The translations under genes and the position numbers were made by a program. Below, piece by piece: positions 1-11,025 of a stretch of DNA of 64,000 nt; positions within the stretch are counted from its first letter, which is position 1, and each line of letters starts with the position of its first letter. The notes under the pieces are model-generated. The model had not been told where the DNA came from, did no database searches, and saw only the letters and a list, made by a program, of their open reading frames with translations. Origin of the DNA: Nageia nagi. Taxonomy: Eukaryota > Pinophyta. The stretch covers positions 6,200,001 to 6,264,000 of the forward strand of contig JBITNC010000002.1 of the NCBI GenBank assembly GCA_050084985.1, given 5' to 3'.

Positions 1-595
1 ATGGACAAGAAGAAGCAACCATTAAGATAATTGTTAACGTCCTATATAACACAGTCAAGAAAAATCATAGACATTGGCATTAAAAACTCATATATGCCTT
101 ATGGGAATACATAAAAAACATCATATCAGATACAAGGTGTACTCTATTTTCATTATTTTATGGAGATGAGGTAGTCTTATCATTGGATGTTGAAATACCA
201 TCATTAAGGTTATCCCTAGAAGGCATCATTGATTGGTAAGAACAACAAAAATAAAGACTAAGACAACTAGAAGGTTTGGATGAAAAGAGAATTCATGCCT
301 TAAAATTTCTCAAAGCTTATCAGAAAAGAGCAAAGAAAGCACATAGCAAGAAGATTGTACCATGTGTATTCCAAGTGGATGATCTAGTACTTAAGAAGAA
401 TCATCATAATTCATAGGCTAAAAAATAGGAAAAAGGTAAATTTGAGACTAATTGGATTGGTCCCTACATCATAAAGACCAAGTATCCAAACATTGCATAC
501 AGGTTGGCAACAGTTGAGGGGAAAGTTAACAAATTTTAAACTAATGCAAAGCATCTCAAGCCTTTTTATACATAAGGCAAGCTTGTCACACATGT
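1..595 (+). pseudogene. Ty3/gypsy (Tat-like) integrase C-terminal remnant
   Basis: Conceptual translation with stops ignored gives the end of a plant gypsy integrase. There is a WHxKL-YALW-like segment near 75-105, a TPYSL-like stretch followed by a VEIPSLR-like block near 185-215, then a basic YQKRxKKAxSKK run and FQVDDLVLKKN near 320-400. KGKFETNWIGPYII follows near 435-470, and the frame closes with NAKHLKPFYT near 540-575. This order is typical of Tat/Ogre-type integrases. In the family the protein inserts the cDNA into chromatin. Several in-frame TAA/TAG codons and frameshifts make the copy non-functional. The catalytic core lies upstream, outside the window. It is followed by the noncoding 3' region and LTR of the same element. 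Confidence 0.75.
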
Positions 596-2113
596 TCTAG
601 AGGTTGTCCTTCAAATCAGTCATCAGTATACAATTAAGGTATCGAGATCCTAGCTCCATTTTTGTTATGTTGAGCTAGCACCTATGGTAGATTTCTATGT
701 AAAAATTATCAATCATCCCAACATTTGCATTTACATTCCTAGCATATTTCAGGTTCAAATGAAAATCACAAAATTTAGAAGTCATAGTCAGGTTAGATAA
801 ACCATATGACATCTTTAGAATTCAATGAGATAGTTATCATTTTTAGACCAATGACATTAGTACAATCAATCGTGTAGATAATACTGTAGGTAATCTTGTG
901 CATATTTCAACCATCACATATAGGTCAATCATATCAGCTCAATCATATCTCAATCTCAAAAAATATAAGGATTAGATTCAATGTGAGGCCTAATGGTCGT
1001 GCTACCTTCTACACCCTCACTAACATTAGCATCTACACTAGCATTTTTGCAACAAATCACATCATTTGTCAAAGGTAAGTGCAGGTATTTTTTTATACTC
1101 TCTTACCTTTATATTCACAATCATGGTTCAATCATTTCATGCTTTGTTATTATACTTAGCACATCATGTCCTTGTTGGGTGGATATTAAATAACCATCAC
1201 TATTTTTGAACATTTGGTTGGAACTAAACCAACCATTTTTCTTGGTTTTACCTGGATATTGGGACTAAACTAATCTTCATTCTAATAGCCACATTATCAT
1301 TGGTACTACAATCATGCATGATTAAAAAATATTCAAATACCTCATGATTAAAAAATATAAAAAATATGGGGCATGTACCTCATGATGATGAGCATATCAG
1401 CATGTACCTCATGACGATGAGTATATCATATAGCATGGTTGGGAAATATTCAAATAATTCATATCCTTGAGTCACCTTTGTTGGTTGGATCTCAACTAAC
1501 CTCCATATTTGAGTCACCTTTGTTGGTTCAGTTTCAACTAACCATCACCATCTTATTATCTTGATTTATAAGTTGCATATAAGAATGAGGCATGTAACTC
1601 ATGATGATGTTAACATATAAAGCTTCCTTTGCATGTGTTCCATCTAAGAATAGGGCATGTACCCCATGATGATGTGGACACAACTTTTTCATGATTTCTT
1701 ATGTATGCATCTAAGAATGAAACATTGAGTATTTCTATATTTAATGTTCTTAAGATGATATATGCATATTATATTTATTTCATCCTTGCTTCATTATTGT
1801 TAAATATCATTTGATAAAATATTATTGTGTTCTCTCTTATTGTTTACTACTATATCTTTTACAAGTTAACAATCATATATGTGCTTGGAAGTATTTACCT
1901 CTCATTTTTAGGTTTCATTATTTGCTTTTAGTTGATTCTACTACATGTAAGCCATTACATCTCATAACTAAGGAAAGAAGGGGTAAATATACATCATCAA
2001 ATCCCTAATGATCCAAATAGCTAAACCATGGAAGTGTCAAATTTTTTTCCTCTTTACCTTTACTTCCTTTGCAAGCATAATGTTATTTCAAGATTCAATT
2101 TTATTATACTTAC
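596..2113 (+). other. 3' noncoding region of the Tat-like element
   Basis: No convincing coding sequence. It contains short imprecise direct repeats. A CATGTACCTCATGAYGATGAG-type unit recurs near 1371-1435, and degenerate copies occur near 1590-1610 and 1645-1675. A GAGTCACCTTTGTTGGTT unit is present twice near 1472-1540. Long, repeat-bearing regions between integrase and 3' LTR are usual in Tat-lineage elements, so this is read as the element's own 3' UTR rather than intergenic DNA. Confidence 0.5.
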
Positions 2114-2122
2114 AAAGGGGGG
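2114..2122 (+). other. Polypurine tract of the Tat-like element
   Basis: AAAGGGGGG, directly followed by a sequence resembling the start of Tat-type LTRs (TTGACAC at 2129). In the family it primes plus-strand DNA synthesis. Confidence 0.6.
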
Positions 2123-2126
2123 CATA

Positions 2127-2785
2127 TATTGACACATAAAAGTGGTCCTCTTAATATGGTCCCACTTAGGTGCAACATACATACATATTTTAATCACATT
2201 TAATCATATTTTATGTTATTATCACATATTTCTTAGGTTATATTCTTATGTTTTATATTAGGTACACTAGGATGGCTATTATCTTCACACAAAGGATCAA
2301 ATGGTGAATCACACCTGATGTAAATGTAAGTATCTCTAACCTGGGGAAAGCATGTCAAGATTACATCTCGATAGTTGGTACCTTACTCTTGGGTGTTTAT
2401 AAATGCCACCTATTGAGATAGTTGGTGAACCTTGTTTATCATCATCTCTATTGTCATCGATCCTTGTTGGTGAACTTCATTCTTTAGGATCGTTAGTGCT
2501 CGCCCTGAGCTCCTTGAGACTAGTGCCCGCACTAATGTTTCTTCTGCATTTGACCTTGGGGTTCGAACAATAAGGTCACCACTCTTTGATAAGTTTGTTC
2601 GTCATATCCTCTACCTTGACACCAGTAAGGACGTACATACATTTATCTTTCACTCGATTCCTTTCTCTTTAGTGTGTGTAGTTGTGTTTTACATCTTGAC
2701 ATCAATGTAATTTCATCATTTTGTTACTGCATTATTGAATTCCTTTATTCATATATGTTTATCTGAGTTAATAAGCTTGGATTTA
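2127..2785 (+). repeat. 3' LTR of the Tat-like gypsy element
   Basis: Begins just after the polypurine tract. The expected TG start appears mutated. A TATA-box-like TTATAAATGCC lies near 2397, about 270 bp into the LTR, which suits a U3 promoter. The right edge is placed where copia RNase H homology begins and is uncertain. No 5' LTR partner is in the window. Confidence 0.5.
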
Positions 2786-2789
2786 TCAT

Positions 2790-3004
2790 AGAATAAAATG
2801 TATATGTGCTTTTAGATCATTTAGATGTAAACCTAGGTGTACCAAAATACATATCAACAATTTCATCTGTGATATGGTGGAAAAGAAGGAAGTTGAATTG
2901 AGGTATTGTAGCATGCATAAACAATTAATTGATGAGTTTACCAAAGATGCGGCTAAATTATCATTTCTCAAGTTTTGAAATAGTCTTGTGAACCCTCTCA
3001 ACAT
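2790..3004 (+). pseudogene. Ty1/copia RNase H C-terminal remnant
   Basis: The plus-strand frame contains CDMVEKKEVELRYCSMHKQL followed by IDEFTKDAAKLSFL. This matches the end of copia RNase H, whose usual pattern is a VExGxVELxYCxTxxQLADxFTK-type stretch. A TGA interrupts it after SFLKF, and the frame runs on to LNIKGEN at the polypurine tract. Everything upstream of this tail is missing, apparently cut off at the junction with the preceding gypsy LTR. RNase H removes RNA from the RNA/DNA hybrid during reverse transcription. Confidence 0.75.
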
Positions 3005-3005
3005 C

Positions 3006-3016
3006 AAGGGGGAGAA
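3006..3016 (+). other. Copia polypurine tract
   Basis: AAGGGGGAGAA immediately precedes TGTTGGAATATC, the classic copia arrangement of polypurine tract followed by an LTR starting TGTTGGAA. Confidence 0.75.
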
Positions 3017-3230
3017 TGTTGGAATATCATATTAGAGTGATGATGTGATATTTGCATTTATCTTTGGAAGTTGTAACGGAGTTATAACCAAACTTGTATG
3101 TTATTCTTTCTATAGATAATAAGAATAAATTTTAGTAATTATTTCTAAATGATGTTATGCATGCAATAATAATAGATCAATAGACGATGTAGAAACATAT
3201 TGTAGACATGTGCCTTTTTATTTTATGTAA
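3017..3230 (+). repeat. 3' LTR of copia element (left part; end not found)
   Basis: Starts TGTTGGAATATC right after the polypurine tract. No matching 5' LTR is in the window, so the right end is a guess. The sequence loses LTR-like character before the GC-richer block that begins near 3420. Confidence 0.5.
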
Positions 3231-3689
3231 AATATGAAGAAAAATAAAGCATCTTTTCCATTTGTTCAACTTGACATATTTTTCTTATGTTTGCTTGAAG
3301 ATAATTTCAGAAGTTTTTTTATGAAATCAAGTGTGTTAGATTCTCCTTTTCGTCTTGAATCCAACTATAACTTCTTTGTTTATTTGTGGGCAGTTTAAAA
3401 ATAAAGTCCTTTTTTTATGTAATCGTGAATGAAGAATTCGGCAAAGAGGATAAGATCCCACCCATCTGATAAATCATTCACAAACCACCAATCAACGGTC
3501 ACAATACCAATCTAAGGAGGGCGGAAGGCAACAAGTCTGCACTGTCTTATCTGGGGCTGCTTTTTTCTTTCAGCAGTCGAATCCGTATCCATGTTCTACT
3601 TTATCAAAGCACTCAGTACCCTTTTACAGAGTGGCCCGTATCTCGATTGTGGGCATTACAGAGCTTTGTTGATTTAAAGGAAACGAAAA
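3231..3689 (+). promoter_or_regulatory. Putative promoter/5' leader of the candidate gene
   Basis: From about 3420 the composition becomes noticeably richer in G and C and less repetitive than anything around it. It contains CCAAT-like sites near 3487 and a mixed-composition leader. An upstream ATG at 3591 opens a 28-codon reading frame that ends at 3675-3677, before the main ATG. No clear TATA box was recognised. Its role as a promoter is inferred only from the following exon-like ORF. Confidence 0.3.
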
Positions 3690-3814
3690 ATGGAATCGTT
3701 TGATTATCTAAGCAGAGTAGCGCTGCAGGATTTGGAGATTAGTATGATGGAAGCGAGCAGTGGCGTCTACTCTATGAATGCCCTTCGACACTATTCCTCT
3801 TCTTCCGATACAAG
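3690..3814 (+). CDS. Candidate first coding exon of an unidentified plant gene
   Basis: ATG at 3690 lies in a good plant context (AAAAATGG). It opens 41 codons beginning MESFDYLSRVALQDLEI and ending in a serine run (HYSSSSDT). After the partial codon AG comes GGTAAAA, a credible 5' splice site with GT at 3815-3816; read-through gives a stop at once. Codon composition is balanced and richer in GC than the flanking transposons, and no transposon homology is recognised. If real, the gene has a phase-2 first intron whose start is occupied by an antisense LINE at 3873. I do not recognise the protein and found no downstream exon. It could instead be a captured or relict exon. Confidence 0.4.
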
Positions 3815-3872
3815 GTAAAAATGCAATTTTAGTAACTCCCCATATATTTTGTATGATTTGATCATTGCATTC

Positions 3873-5330
3873 TTTTTTTTTTTTTTAATAATTGAAGAAA
3901 GTTATTATATTAAAAAAACTCAAAGGTTGTAGAATGAATACATCTTGAGAATACATTAATTTAAAATGGTTAAGAAAAATTGAAACATAATGGTATAAAA
4001 CAAACATACTATCCATGAAATCAAAGCATACGTTCAAAATAGGCAATGTAATCAATTATTTCTCATTATGTTGGAGGCTGTTGAAGCTTGGAGGATTGAG
4101 TTGGAAATTAACCTCCTCATGAAAATAATGCAATCCGCTATTTGAGGCAATTGGGACATTACATCTCTCATCATTGAGACCACCCATGATATATTCCCTC
4201 CAAGATCATTCTAGGCATTTGTATCATTAGTCTCCCCAAGGACAATGGTGGTTGTAGTAGTATCACCCCAAATGATGACATATTCAGATTCCGCTGGATG
4301 CACATCTTTGCGATTGGTGTGACACGAGAAGGTCCCTCCACTAATATCTAGGCATTTGTGATAGGGAGGGGGCATGAACAATGTCAATCTATAGAAGAAT
4401 ACTTAAGATGGGGGTCAGAGCCTCAACGTGACTGAGAGCATGACATGGTGCGTCCCTTGGATGAATAACTAGGAGGAATTTGGCTCACAGTGCATCAAAC
4501 ATTCCCCCAGTGATCCATCAAACTTCATAAGTGTCATATCTCCACATTGACTTTCTCCACTTATACTAAGATTTGCAAGCAACAAGAGAAAAGGAAACTA
4601 AAGGTTCTTGCTAAGAGAAAATCACTTTGCTACATGTTTTTCAAAGATGAAAGAGTGTTGATTTTAAAAATGTTCCACACAACATTCATACTTTCAAAAA
4701 AATCAATGTGGATTCCCAAACTAGCATGTGGCCAAGAGAAAGGGATCAACATAAAAGGCCAAAAGAAAGAAATAAGTCATTCCTAAGTAAGTGAGGCACA
4801 TTTGCAATTCCAAAATAAATGCATGAAATCCTTTACTTCACCATAAACATACCACATAGGACTCTCAATTCTCAAGTGTGTAAGGTGGTGCCCCAAAAAT
4901 AACCCTTGATGCGTTAAACTCCAAGAAAATAAAGCCTATTTTATTTCAATATAGGTGCCCAAATAAAAATTCCACTTGGAAGAAAAAAGAAACTAAATCC
5001 CACCTATCATTAGGAGTATCAAATATGGGAATTTGAGGAGAAAGCCAACTATAGCCAGGTTGATCTTTATACTATAAAAAGGACACATCTTTAGGCCAAA
5101 ACAAATCCACCCACCATGGTCTCTAAGTTTGCTTATACATTTTTCTCTCTAAATAGAAAAGGGAATTTTGTTAATGACAACATCATAAGTAGATTTATCT
5201 TTTTTTTTTTTTTTTTAAACACTATGAATCTATTTGAAGGAATCCCATGGGATCTAATCCATGGTATGTGTGGAATAGCAGTTTGAAAGAAAAGAATATT
5301 CCCTTTTTTAAAAAATATTTAGCTTTATCC
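3873..5330 (-). pseudogene. LINE (L1-like) remnant with RVT zinc-binding region
   Basis: On the minus strand a decayed frame near 5100-4480 reads like the C-terminal part of a plant L1 reverse transcriptase ORF. A WWVDLFWPKD-like segment is followed by FSWSLTHQGLFLGHHLTHL and then C-x-WYVYGEVKDFMHLFWNCK. That last part resembles the zinc-binding block usually written CPxCGxxxETxxHLFxxC. Stops and frameshifts are frequent. The element ends at a T run (3873-3886), the poly(A) tail of an antisense insertion. A second T run at 5200-5216 in the same orientation suggests another LINE end or an internal A tract. The 5' limit is not clear. It sits 58 bp downstream of the candidate splice donor. Confidence 0.55.
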
Positions 5331-5974
5331 AATGAACCTGAGAAAGAGGTTAGCCTTGGTAACTTATAATAGGGGACCACCAAATATTAATAGAGTAATT
5401 ATGAGCTCCTTCTCAATGATCCTTCCCATTCCAAGAAAGCCATGGTTTGAAAGTCAATCATATTTTCCAAATCCTTTTACCACAATTATTTCCTTGTACC
5501 AATTTTGGCTTTCTACCTCTTACATTTCCCTATATACCTATATTCTTTCAGAATTACACTCTGAATTGAGGTAATTCTAAATTGTTCTTTATTGTCTATT
5601 CTTTTATTCTTTAGTTCCCTGGAGGGATGTTACTCTTTTAGAGTCTTCGTGAGTTGTAAGTTCTTATATTATTTCATTCTTGTTAATCCCTTCTCTTCTC
5701 ATTTCTTTCTCTTAGAGTGTCAGTTTTGTAAATAGAATACCTGGAAGTTATGTGAATAAGAGTTATGTTATTCTTTATTCTTTTATTCTTTAGTGCCCAG
5801 GAGTTATAAGAACCCAAGAGTTATGTTATTTTCTTAAAAGTACTTGAGAGAATTGTAAAGAATACCTAAGAATTATGTAAATAGCAATGTTCAGAAGTTA
5901 TATTTATTCCTTTAGAGTGTCCAAAAATTATTGACACAAGTGTCTAAGACTTGCATAAATTCAGATCCAAGACA

Positions 5975-6450
5975 TCAAATAGAGCTCGTCGATTTTGAGA
6001 GATGATGTCATAGTTTTTGATTAAAATCAATGGTATCTAGAACAAGTAATGGTGGGTGAAGATTTTTAAAGATCATCAACAAAGCCTATCGATTCTGAGT
6101 GATGATGTCATAATTTTTGAGTGAAATCAGCAAGTCTCAAAACAGGCAATGGCAGGTAAAGATTTTTGAAGATCATCTACAAAGCCTACCGATTATGAGT
6201 GATGATGTCATAATTTTTGAATGAAATCAATGGGTCTTAGAATAAGAAATGGTAGGTGAAGATTTTTGAAGATCATCATTAGAGCCTACCAATTCTGAGT
6301 GATGATTTCATAATTTTTGAGTGATATCAGTGGATCTTGAAATAAGCAATGGTGGGTGAAGATTTTTGAAGATCATCATCAAAGCCCATCAATTCTGAGT
6401 GATGATGTCATAATTTTTGAATGAAATCAACAAGTCTCAAAAGAGCTAGA
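5975..6450 (+). repeat. 100-bp tandem repeat in LTR1
   Basis: The motif GATGATGTCATA (or near variants) falls at 6001, 6101, 6201, 6301 and 6401, an exact 100-bp period. Monomers share CATAATTTTTGA, GGTGAAGATTTTTGAAGATC and the hinge AAAGCCTACCGATTCTGAGT. About 4.5 copies, mildly diverged from each other. Confidence 0.9.
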
Positions 6451-7018
6451 TCATCTACAAAACCTAGACGAAGAACATAGAATTGCCAAGCAAAGGTAAG
6501 AGTCATGCATAAGAAGGAACACCTAGGTCCACTTCATCTTAAGTGTTTAATCCCTAAGGCCTTGTTAATATGTCGACACCAACTCATTTCTACATAACAT
6601 TGGTAGTTTCTTCTTGAACCAGGTTAACATAATGTCTATCAACTACAATTACTTTGATTACTGACATCTACAGTAGAGATCATAAAGATTATAGAGAAGT
6701 AGATAGCAGCTGATAAAGCATAGTACCAAATTGTACCTATCAATTTGTAATTAAATAGTTACTCAAACAACTATAGTGCCATCTCTAATCAGCTACAAGG
6801 CTGAAGAAGGAGCAATCAATGACATGTTAGAAAGATTATGGCTCTATGGACATGGCTATTCAAAAATTGCAAATTTCTAGATAGTCATGTTGTTTATTCA
6901 TTGTGTAATCTAACATAGTTGTAGTATTGATGTAAATAGTGTTGTTTTAGTTATTTCATTCAATGCTAGCAATTATGTATATTAATGAAACCCAACCACC
7001 CAAGAAGGGAGGAAGTTG

Positions 7019-7027
7019 TATAAATAG
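7019..7027 (+). promoter_or_regulatory. TATA box of LTR1
   Basis: TATAAATAG, conserved at the same place in the other two LTRs (13911-13919 and 20770-20778). It is the probable RNA polymerase II core promoter that starts the R region. Confidence 0.65.
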
Positions 7028-7674
7028 CTAACTCTTAGAGATCAAAAAGGTTGAACATTTTAAAAAATTTGCCCAAATCTATAAGATCTATTCACATATG
7101 ATAATACAAACAAACAATGCTTTTCGACCCTTTTGCAACAAAGTGGTTGTTTATTTCTTTTGTGGATGTTATGTGTGAAATGTTTTCTTCAAATTATGGT
7201 TGTGTATTATGATTGCGAGCCCCAAGTGCGATATAGTTTGCTATTCTTAATCTTGGATATGGATTTCTACTCGTGCTACAATGCTCGGGTTGTATATTTC
7301 TTACTTTAGATCTTTTTATTTACATGTCTCTTTCCTGTAACACTTTATCTTTTTATTTCTTTCTTGTTACTTTTAACCTTGAATATAGATAGGAACCGAC
7401 CTATAAACTAGAGATTGGGAAAAAAACTAACATGAGTGCATCCCCACCACCTTTTTCTCTTTTAAGGAACCTACAATTGCGAGTAATGGAGAACACGACT
7501 AGACCAAACCCTTTGAGGTTACGCTATACCAATCAACAGCAAAAAGTTTCATTTTTGGCATGCTCGATGGGATGCGAGCTAAATTCCATATTTAGTAGGC
7601 GTAGTTAGGCCTAATAACCTTATCTGGTGGGATTAATTAAATCCTTCAAGATTATAAAGTTCTTTTAACCTTAT

Positions 7675-7687
7675 TGGTGACTCTGCT
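7675..7687 (+). other. Primer-binding-site-like sequence, unit 1
   Basis: TGGTGACTCTGCT follows the LTR. It resembles the TGGCGACTCTGCT-type primer binding site used by Tat/Ogre elements, with a C-to-T change. The same site with one more change is at 14561. Confidence 0.5.
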
Positions 7688-7711
7688 ATCAACTAGTCAA
7701 TGTTTTGAAAC

Positions 7712-9330
7712 ATGGCACCTTTAGAATGTAGATTAACTAGAAGCAGTGCCAAAAATTCCCTTAGACAACCTAGATTTCAAGAGTTGTCAGTTCCTCATAG
7801 GAGGACTAGGCAAATAATTTCTTAGATTATGTATCCTTTGGTCCTTTTAAGGGCAATCCCATTATTAGTTGTATTTGACTCAGTTCCAAAAAAAGCCTTT
7901 ATCTCCTACACATTCTCCAAGTATAGCTCAACTAGCAGATTTTTTTGCCTAAAATAATAGTCATCCTTTGGTTGTTGCTGCTAAATAATCTCCTATACCA
8001 TAAGTAGCTTTCAAAGTTTTACCTAAGTATGATGGATTTAAAAAAATGTCATATGAACATTGTTAAGACTTATCTTTTTTGGCTTCAAGCTTTGATATTA
8101 TAGATGAAACCGTGATGACTAGGTTACTATCATACTCTTTTGAAGGCAAAGCAATCGAGTGGTTTAGAAGTCTTACCCCCCAATCTATAAATTCATGGAA
8201 AGAGTTATGTCAGGTTTTAATTAAAAGATTTGTTGCAGATGGTGATGATAGCATGTTCCTAAGCCTCATAGCATGTATCAAATGACATCCTCATGAATCC
8301 ATTAATGATTTCAATATCAGATTTGAAAGAACATGGAAGTCCATACCAAAAAGGATTAGACCAACAAATGCATAAGCTCTAGTGTATTACAAGAAAGCTT
8401 TTCTTCCTAACCTCAATATGTTTATTATTATGTTAGGAGATACACTTCCCCATGTTTACCAAATAACAAAAAATTGCAAAACATACCCTAATATCCTCTA
8501 GTAAAATATAGCCTAGAACAATCATGCCTTTATTTTTGAATTTGCCTCCTAAATAGGCTCCACAAATAGGTCACCTTGGAGTTTTGGCCTTACCACCTCC
8601 TCTCAAACCTATTGTCCAAAATTAGTTACCAACATTACCTGCTCTTGCATCCACAAATGTTGGTACTAAACCTAAATCTCAAGAAAAGTAAAGAATAAGG
8701 TAGTTAGAGGTAACTATTAGGAATCTAACTAATAAGTTCACTATGAAAAAAAGGTAGAATCATGGTTTTCATTATAGAATATATGGTAATCATTATCAAC
8801 CAAGATTCTAACCCAAGGTCAACCAGCTAGAATAGATAAATCCTCTTAAAATAATTGAAAATTTTGTTATGACTAATTCTGTAGATAGTGCTACCTCAAG
8901 CATTGCAAGATGGTGTCCACCATGTTCAACTCCTCATTTTCCAAATTCATGTGCAATGTATCAACATCAGTACTTGGGCATACATTCAAACTAGAAGGTA
9001 GAACTTGCATCAAATCTTGTTATTGATCTCATAATTGTGAACTTTTGGGTTTTGGGATATGCTAGAGAATAAGCAAATTATGTTCAAACTAGAGCAACTT
9101 CTTTAGCAGTTCCATAGTAACCTCAAGCCACTCAGTAATATCGAGCATCCACTTAAGTGCAACCTGAACCTAAGAAAGCTAAGGCTCCTTTAGATCAACA
9201 CTAAAACCAACATCATCAAGTTCCATTTAATCTAGTTATTATTAAATCAAATTCGAGTACTAATGCCCCAAACAAAACAAACCCTGTTGCAACTAGAAAA
9301 GAAGTTCCAAAGAAAGAAAGACCTAGTACA
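7712..9330 (+). pseudogene. Gag of tandem gypsy unit 1
   Basis: ATG at 7712 begins an N-terminus reading MAPLECRLTRSSAKNS. After a decayed stretch the capsid-like part appears near 8079-8345, with SSFDIIDETVMTRLLSYSFE, KAIEWFRSLTPQSINSW and FNIRFERTWKSIPKR blocks. This AIEWFxSLxxxSIxSWxELxxxFxxRF pattern is typical of the plant retrotransposon gag domain. Gag packages the RNA into virus-like particles in the cytoplasm. Many in-frame stops, often TAA or TAG where CAA, CAG or TGG is expected, show that it is dead. The long low-complexity linker to the protease (8530-9330) is rich in P and Q. Confidence 0.7.
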
Positions 9331-9987
9331 TTGAGATATCCTTTCATTACTGATTATTATAAAAAAAAAGCTACTAAACATTTTAGAACACATCAACAAG
9401 TGAAACCAAGTAATTCCATCCCATATGCTCCATACAATATTGTGGAAGAATTAAAGAAAAGTCTTTCTAGGATGACTATGTTTGATGCATTAAAGATACT
9501 AGATCAATTAGATCTTTTGCAAGAAGCTTTGAAGTTAAAAAATAGTAAAAAAAGGGAAAATGAAGATAATCCTATCTATGCCATGTTTGAAGTTGTCCTT
9601 CCAACTCCAATAGGTATAACAAGACCCCCACCTTTCTATTTATCTCTGAGATTAGAAGGTTGGGTAGTGAACAATTGTATGATTGATACCGAAGTTACAA
9701 TAACTATGATCTTTAAAGCTGTTATAGATGAAATGAAGCTATATATTACAAGATGTATTGATGGTGTCATACAATTATATTCTTCCTTAGTATATGTAGT
9801 TGGTAGTGTTAAAGAAGTACAAATAACATTGAATGCCTTCCTTGATATTTGTGTTATCCAAGATATTATTGTAGTTAATCTTCCACCTTTATTTAGAATA
9901 TATCTTTCTAGAAAATTTATTATCAAATTGGGAGGATACCTAGCCTTAGAATACAGTCATTTTCTTCTTCTTTACCAAAATAAATAG
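9331..9987 (+). pseudogene. Gag/Pol linker and aspartic protease, unit 1
   Basis: The longest open stretch of this unit (218 codons). It begins with RYPFITDYYKKKATKHFRTH and continues through PYNIVEELKKSLSRMTMFDA, a linker typical of Tat-lineage polyproteins. The protease core follows: VNNCMIDTEVTITMIFKAVI, then DGVIQLYSSLVYVVGSVKEV and LPPLFRIYLSRKFIIKLGGY. The catalytic Asp-Thr/Ser-Gly triad is present as Asp-Thr-Glu, so activity is unlikely. The same change is found in unit 2. The family's protease cuts Gag-Pol into its parts. Confidence 0.75.
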
Positions 9988-10229
9988 GTAAAAATTATGA
10001 ATGAAGGCACCAAAACTATCCATCTCAAAAGGACCAATGAACAAAACTGTATGAATGATCCACAACCAGTGAAAGTATTTGAAAGTGACACACTAAGGGA
10101 ATCACTAATAACAACTGAAGTTCTTTTAGTAAATGATCTAAATTATTACATCATGGATGCTATCATAGAAAATTATTATTTATATGAGAAAACTTAGCCA
10201 ATCTCAATCACTACTGATAAAGAACATGA

Positions 10230-10660
10230 GATATGGACAATGTATTTTGATGGTTCTTGATGTAAACATGGATGTGGAGCTAGAGTGGTTTCAAATCTTC
10301 TAAGGGAACTACCAAAAGATTCTCCTTTTGATTCACATAGATTTATACAAATAATGCTACTGAATATGAAGCCCTTTATTTAGGGTTATCTAAAGTAATT
10401 AGTATAGGAATCAGATGCCTAATTATCCATGGTGATTCTAAATTGGTCATCAAGCAGGTCAAAAATCAGATCAGTGCAAAACATCATTATTTGAAAAACT
10501 ATAATAATAGAGTGTGGGATTTATTAGAGTCATTTCTGGTCATCAATTTTATATCTATTCCTAGAAGGCACAACCAAATAGCTAATGCACTTATTGGAAG
10601 AGGGACACATTATAATCCTGCTCATTATAAAAAAGGAGCACTTGGAGTTAAAGTTTAGTG
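10230..10660 (+). pseudogene. Extra RNase H domain located upstream of RT, unit 1
   Basis: Reads WTMYFDGS, a stop, then CKHGCGARVV, later TEYEALYLGL, IHGDSKLVIKQVKNQ, WDLLESF and RRHNQIANALIGRG. This is the plant/archaeal-type RNase H pattern YFDGS...AEYEAL...GDSxLVIxQ...ADALA. The first Asp, the Glu and the second Asp are visible, and the last Asp is replaced by Asn. It lies between protease and RT, separate from the usual RNase H after RT. Stops and at least two frameshifts inactivate it. Extra archaeal-type RNase H domains are known in Tat-lineage elements. Confidence 0.7.
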
Positions 10661-11025
10661 TAGACCTTCAATACCTGTTGTTGCAAACTTTTGGCAAGTA
10701 TTCAACTTCGATGAGCATATTATGAACTTCCTCATGGATGAAGCAGTAGCTCACACTTTTGGTACTCAAGAAATGCCTGATTATTTATAAGAATCAAATG
10801 TCATTCAACTTAAAAATAATGTTACACCAAAAAGATTGCTCTCTTTTGAATGATTGTTTGATTCAGAAGATATCCTAAAAGCTAAGTCTTCGATCATCTT
10901 GAAGGAGAATTATGTTGAGCTAGAAGTAGAACCTAGAAAGTATATTAAAATTGGTTTAGAGTGTTTTGATACAAAAAAGGCTATTATGTATCAAATTTAT
11001 CATAATTTTTCCTAAGTAATTGCTT

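Larger units (their letters stand above)
5575..7674 (+). repeat. LTR1 of the tandem gypsy array
   Basis: Homologous to 12752-14560 and 19609-21287 from about 5842 onwards. The extra 5842-upstream part (with two similar TTCTTTATT...TTTATTCTTTAG blocks) is taken as the U3 start missing from the other two copies; its left edge is uncertain. It contains the 100-bp tandem repeat, a TATAAATAG box at 7019-7027 behind a conserved CCAACCACCCAAGAAG stretch, and ends just before a primer-binding-site-like sequence. At over 1.8 kb the length fits Tat-lineage LTRs. Confidence 0.7.

Noticed and set aside
1811-2008. 65-codon plus-strand ORF near the first gypsy remnant
   Set aside because: No similarity to known proteins; lies in the repeat-rich 3' UTR of the element.
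5975-6450. Regularly spaced repeats that could suggest a CRISPR array
   Set aside because: The 100-bp units are contiguous and similar along their length, with no unique spacers; they lie in a plant LTR.
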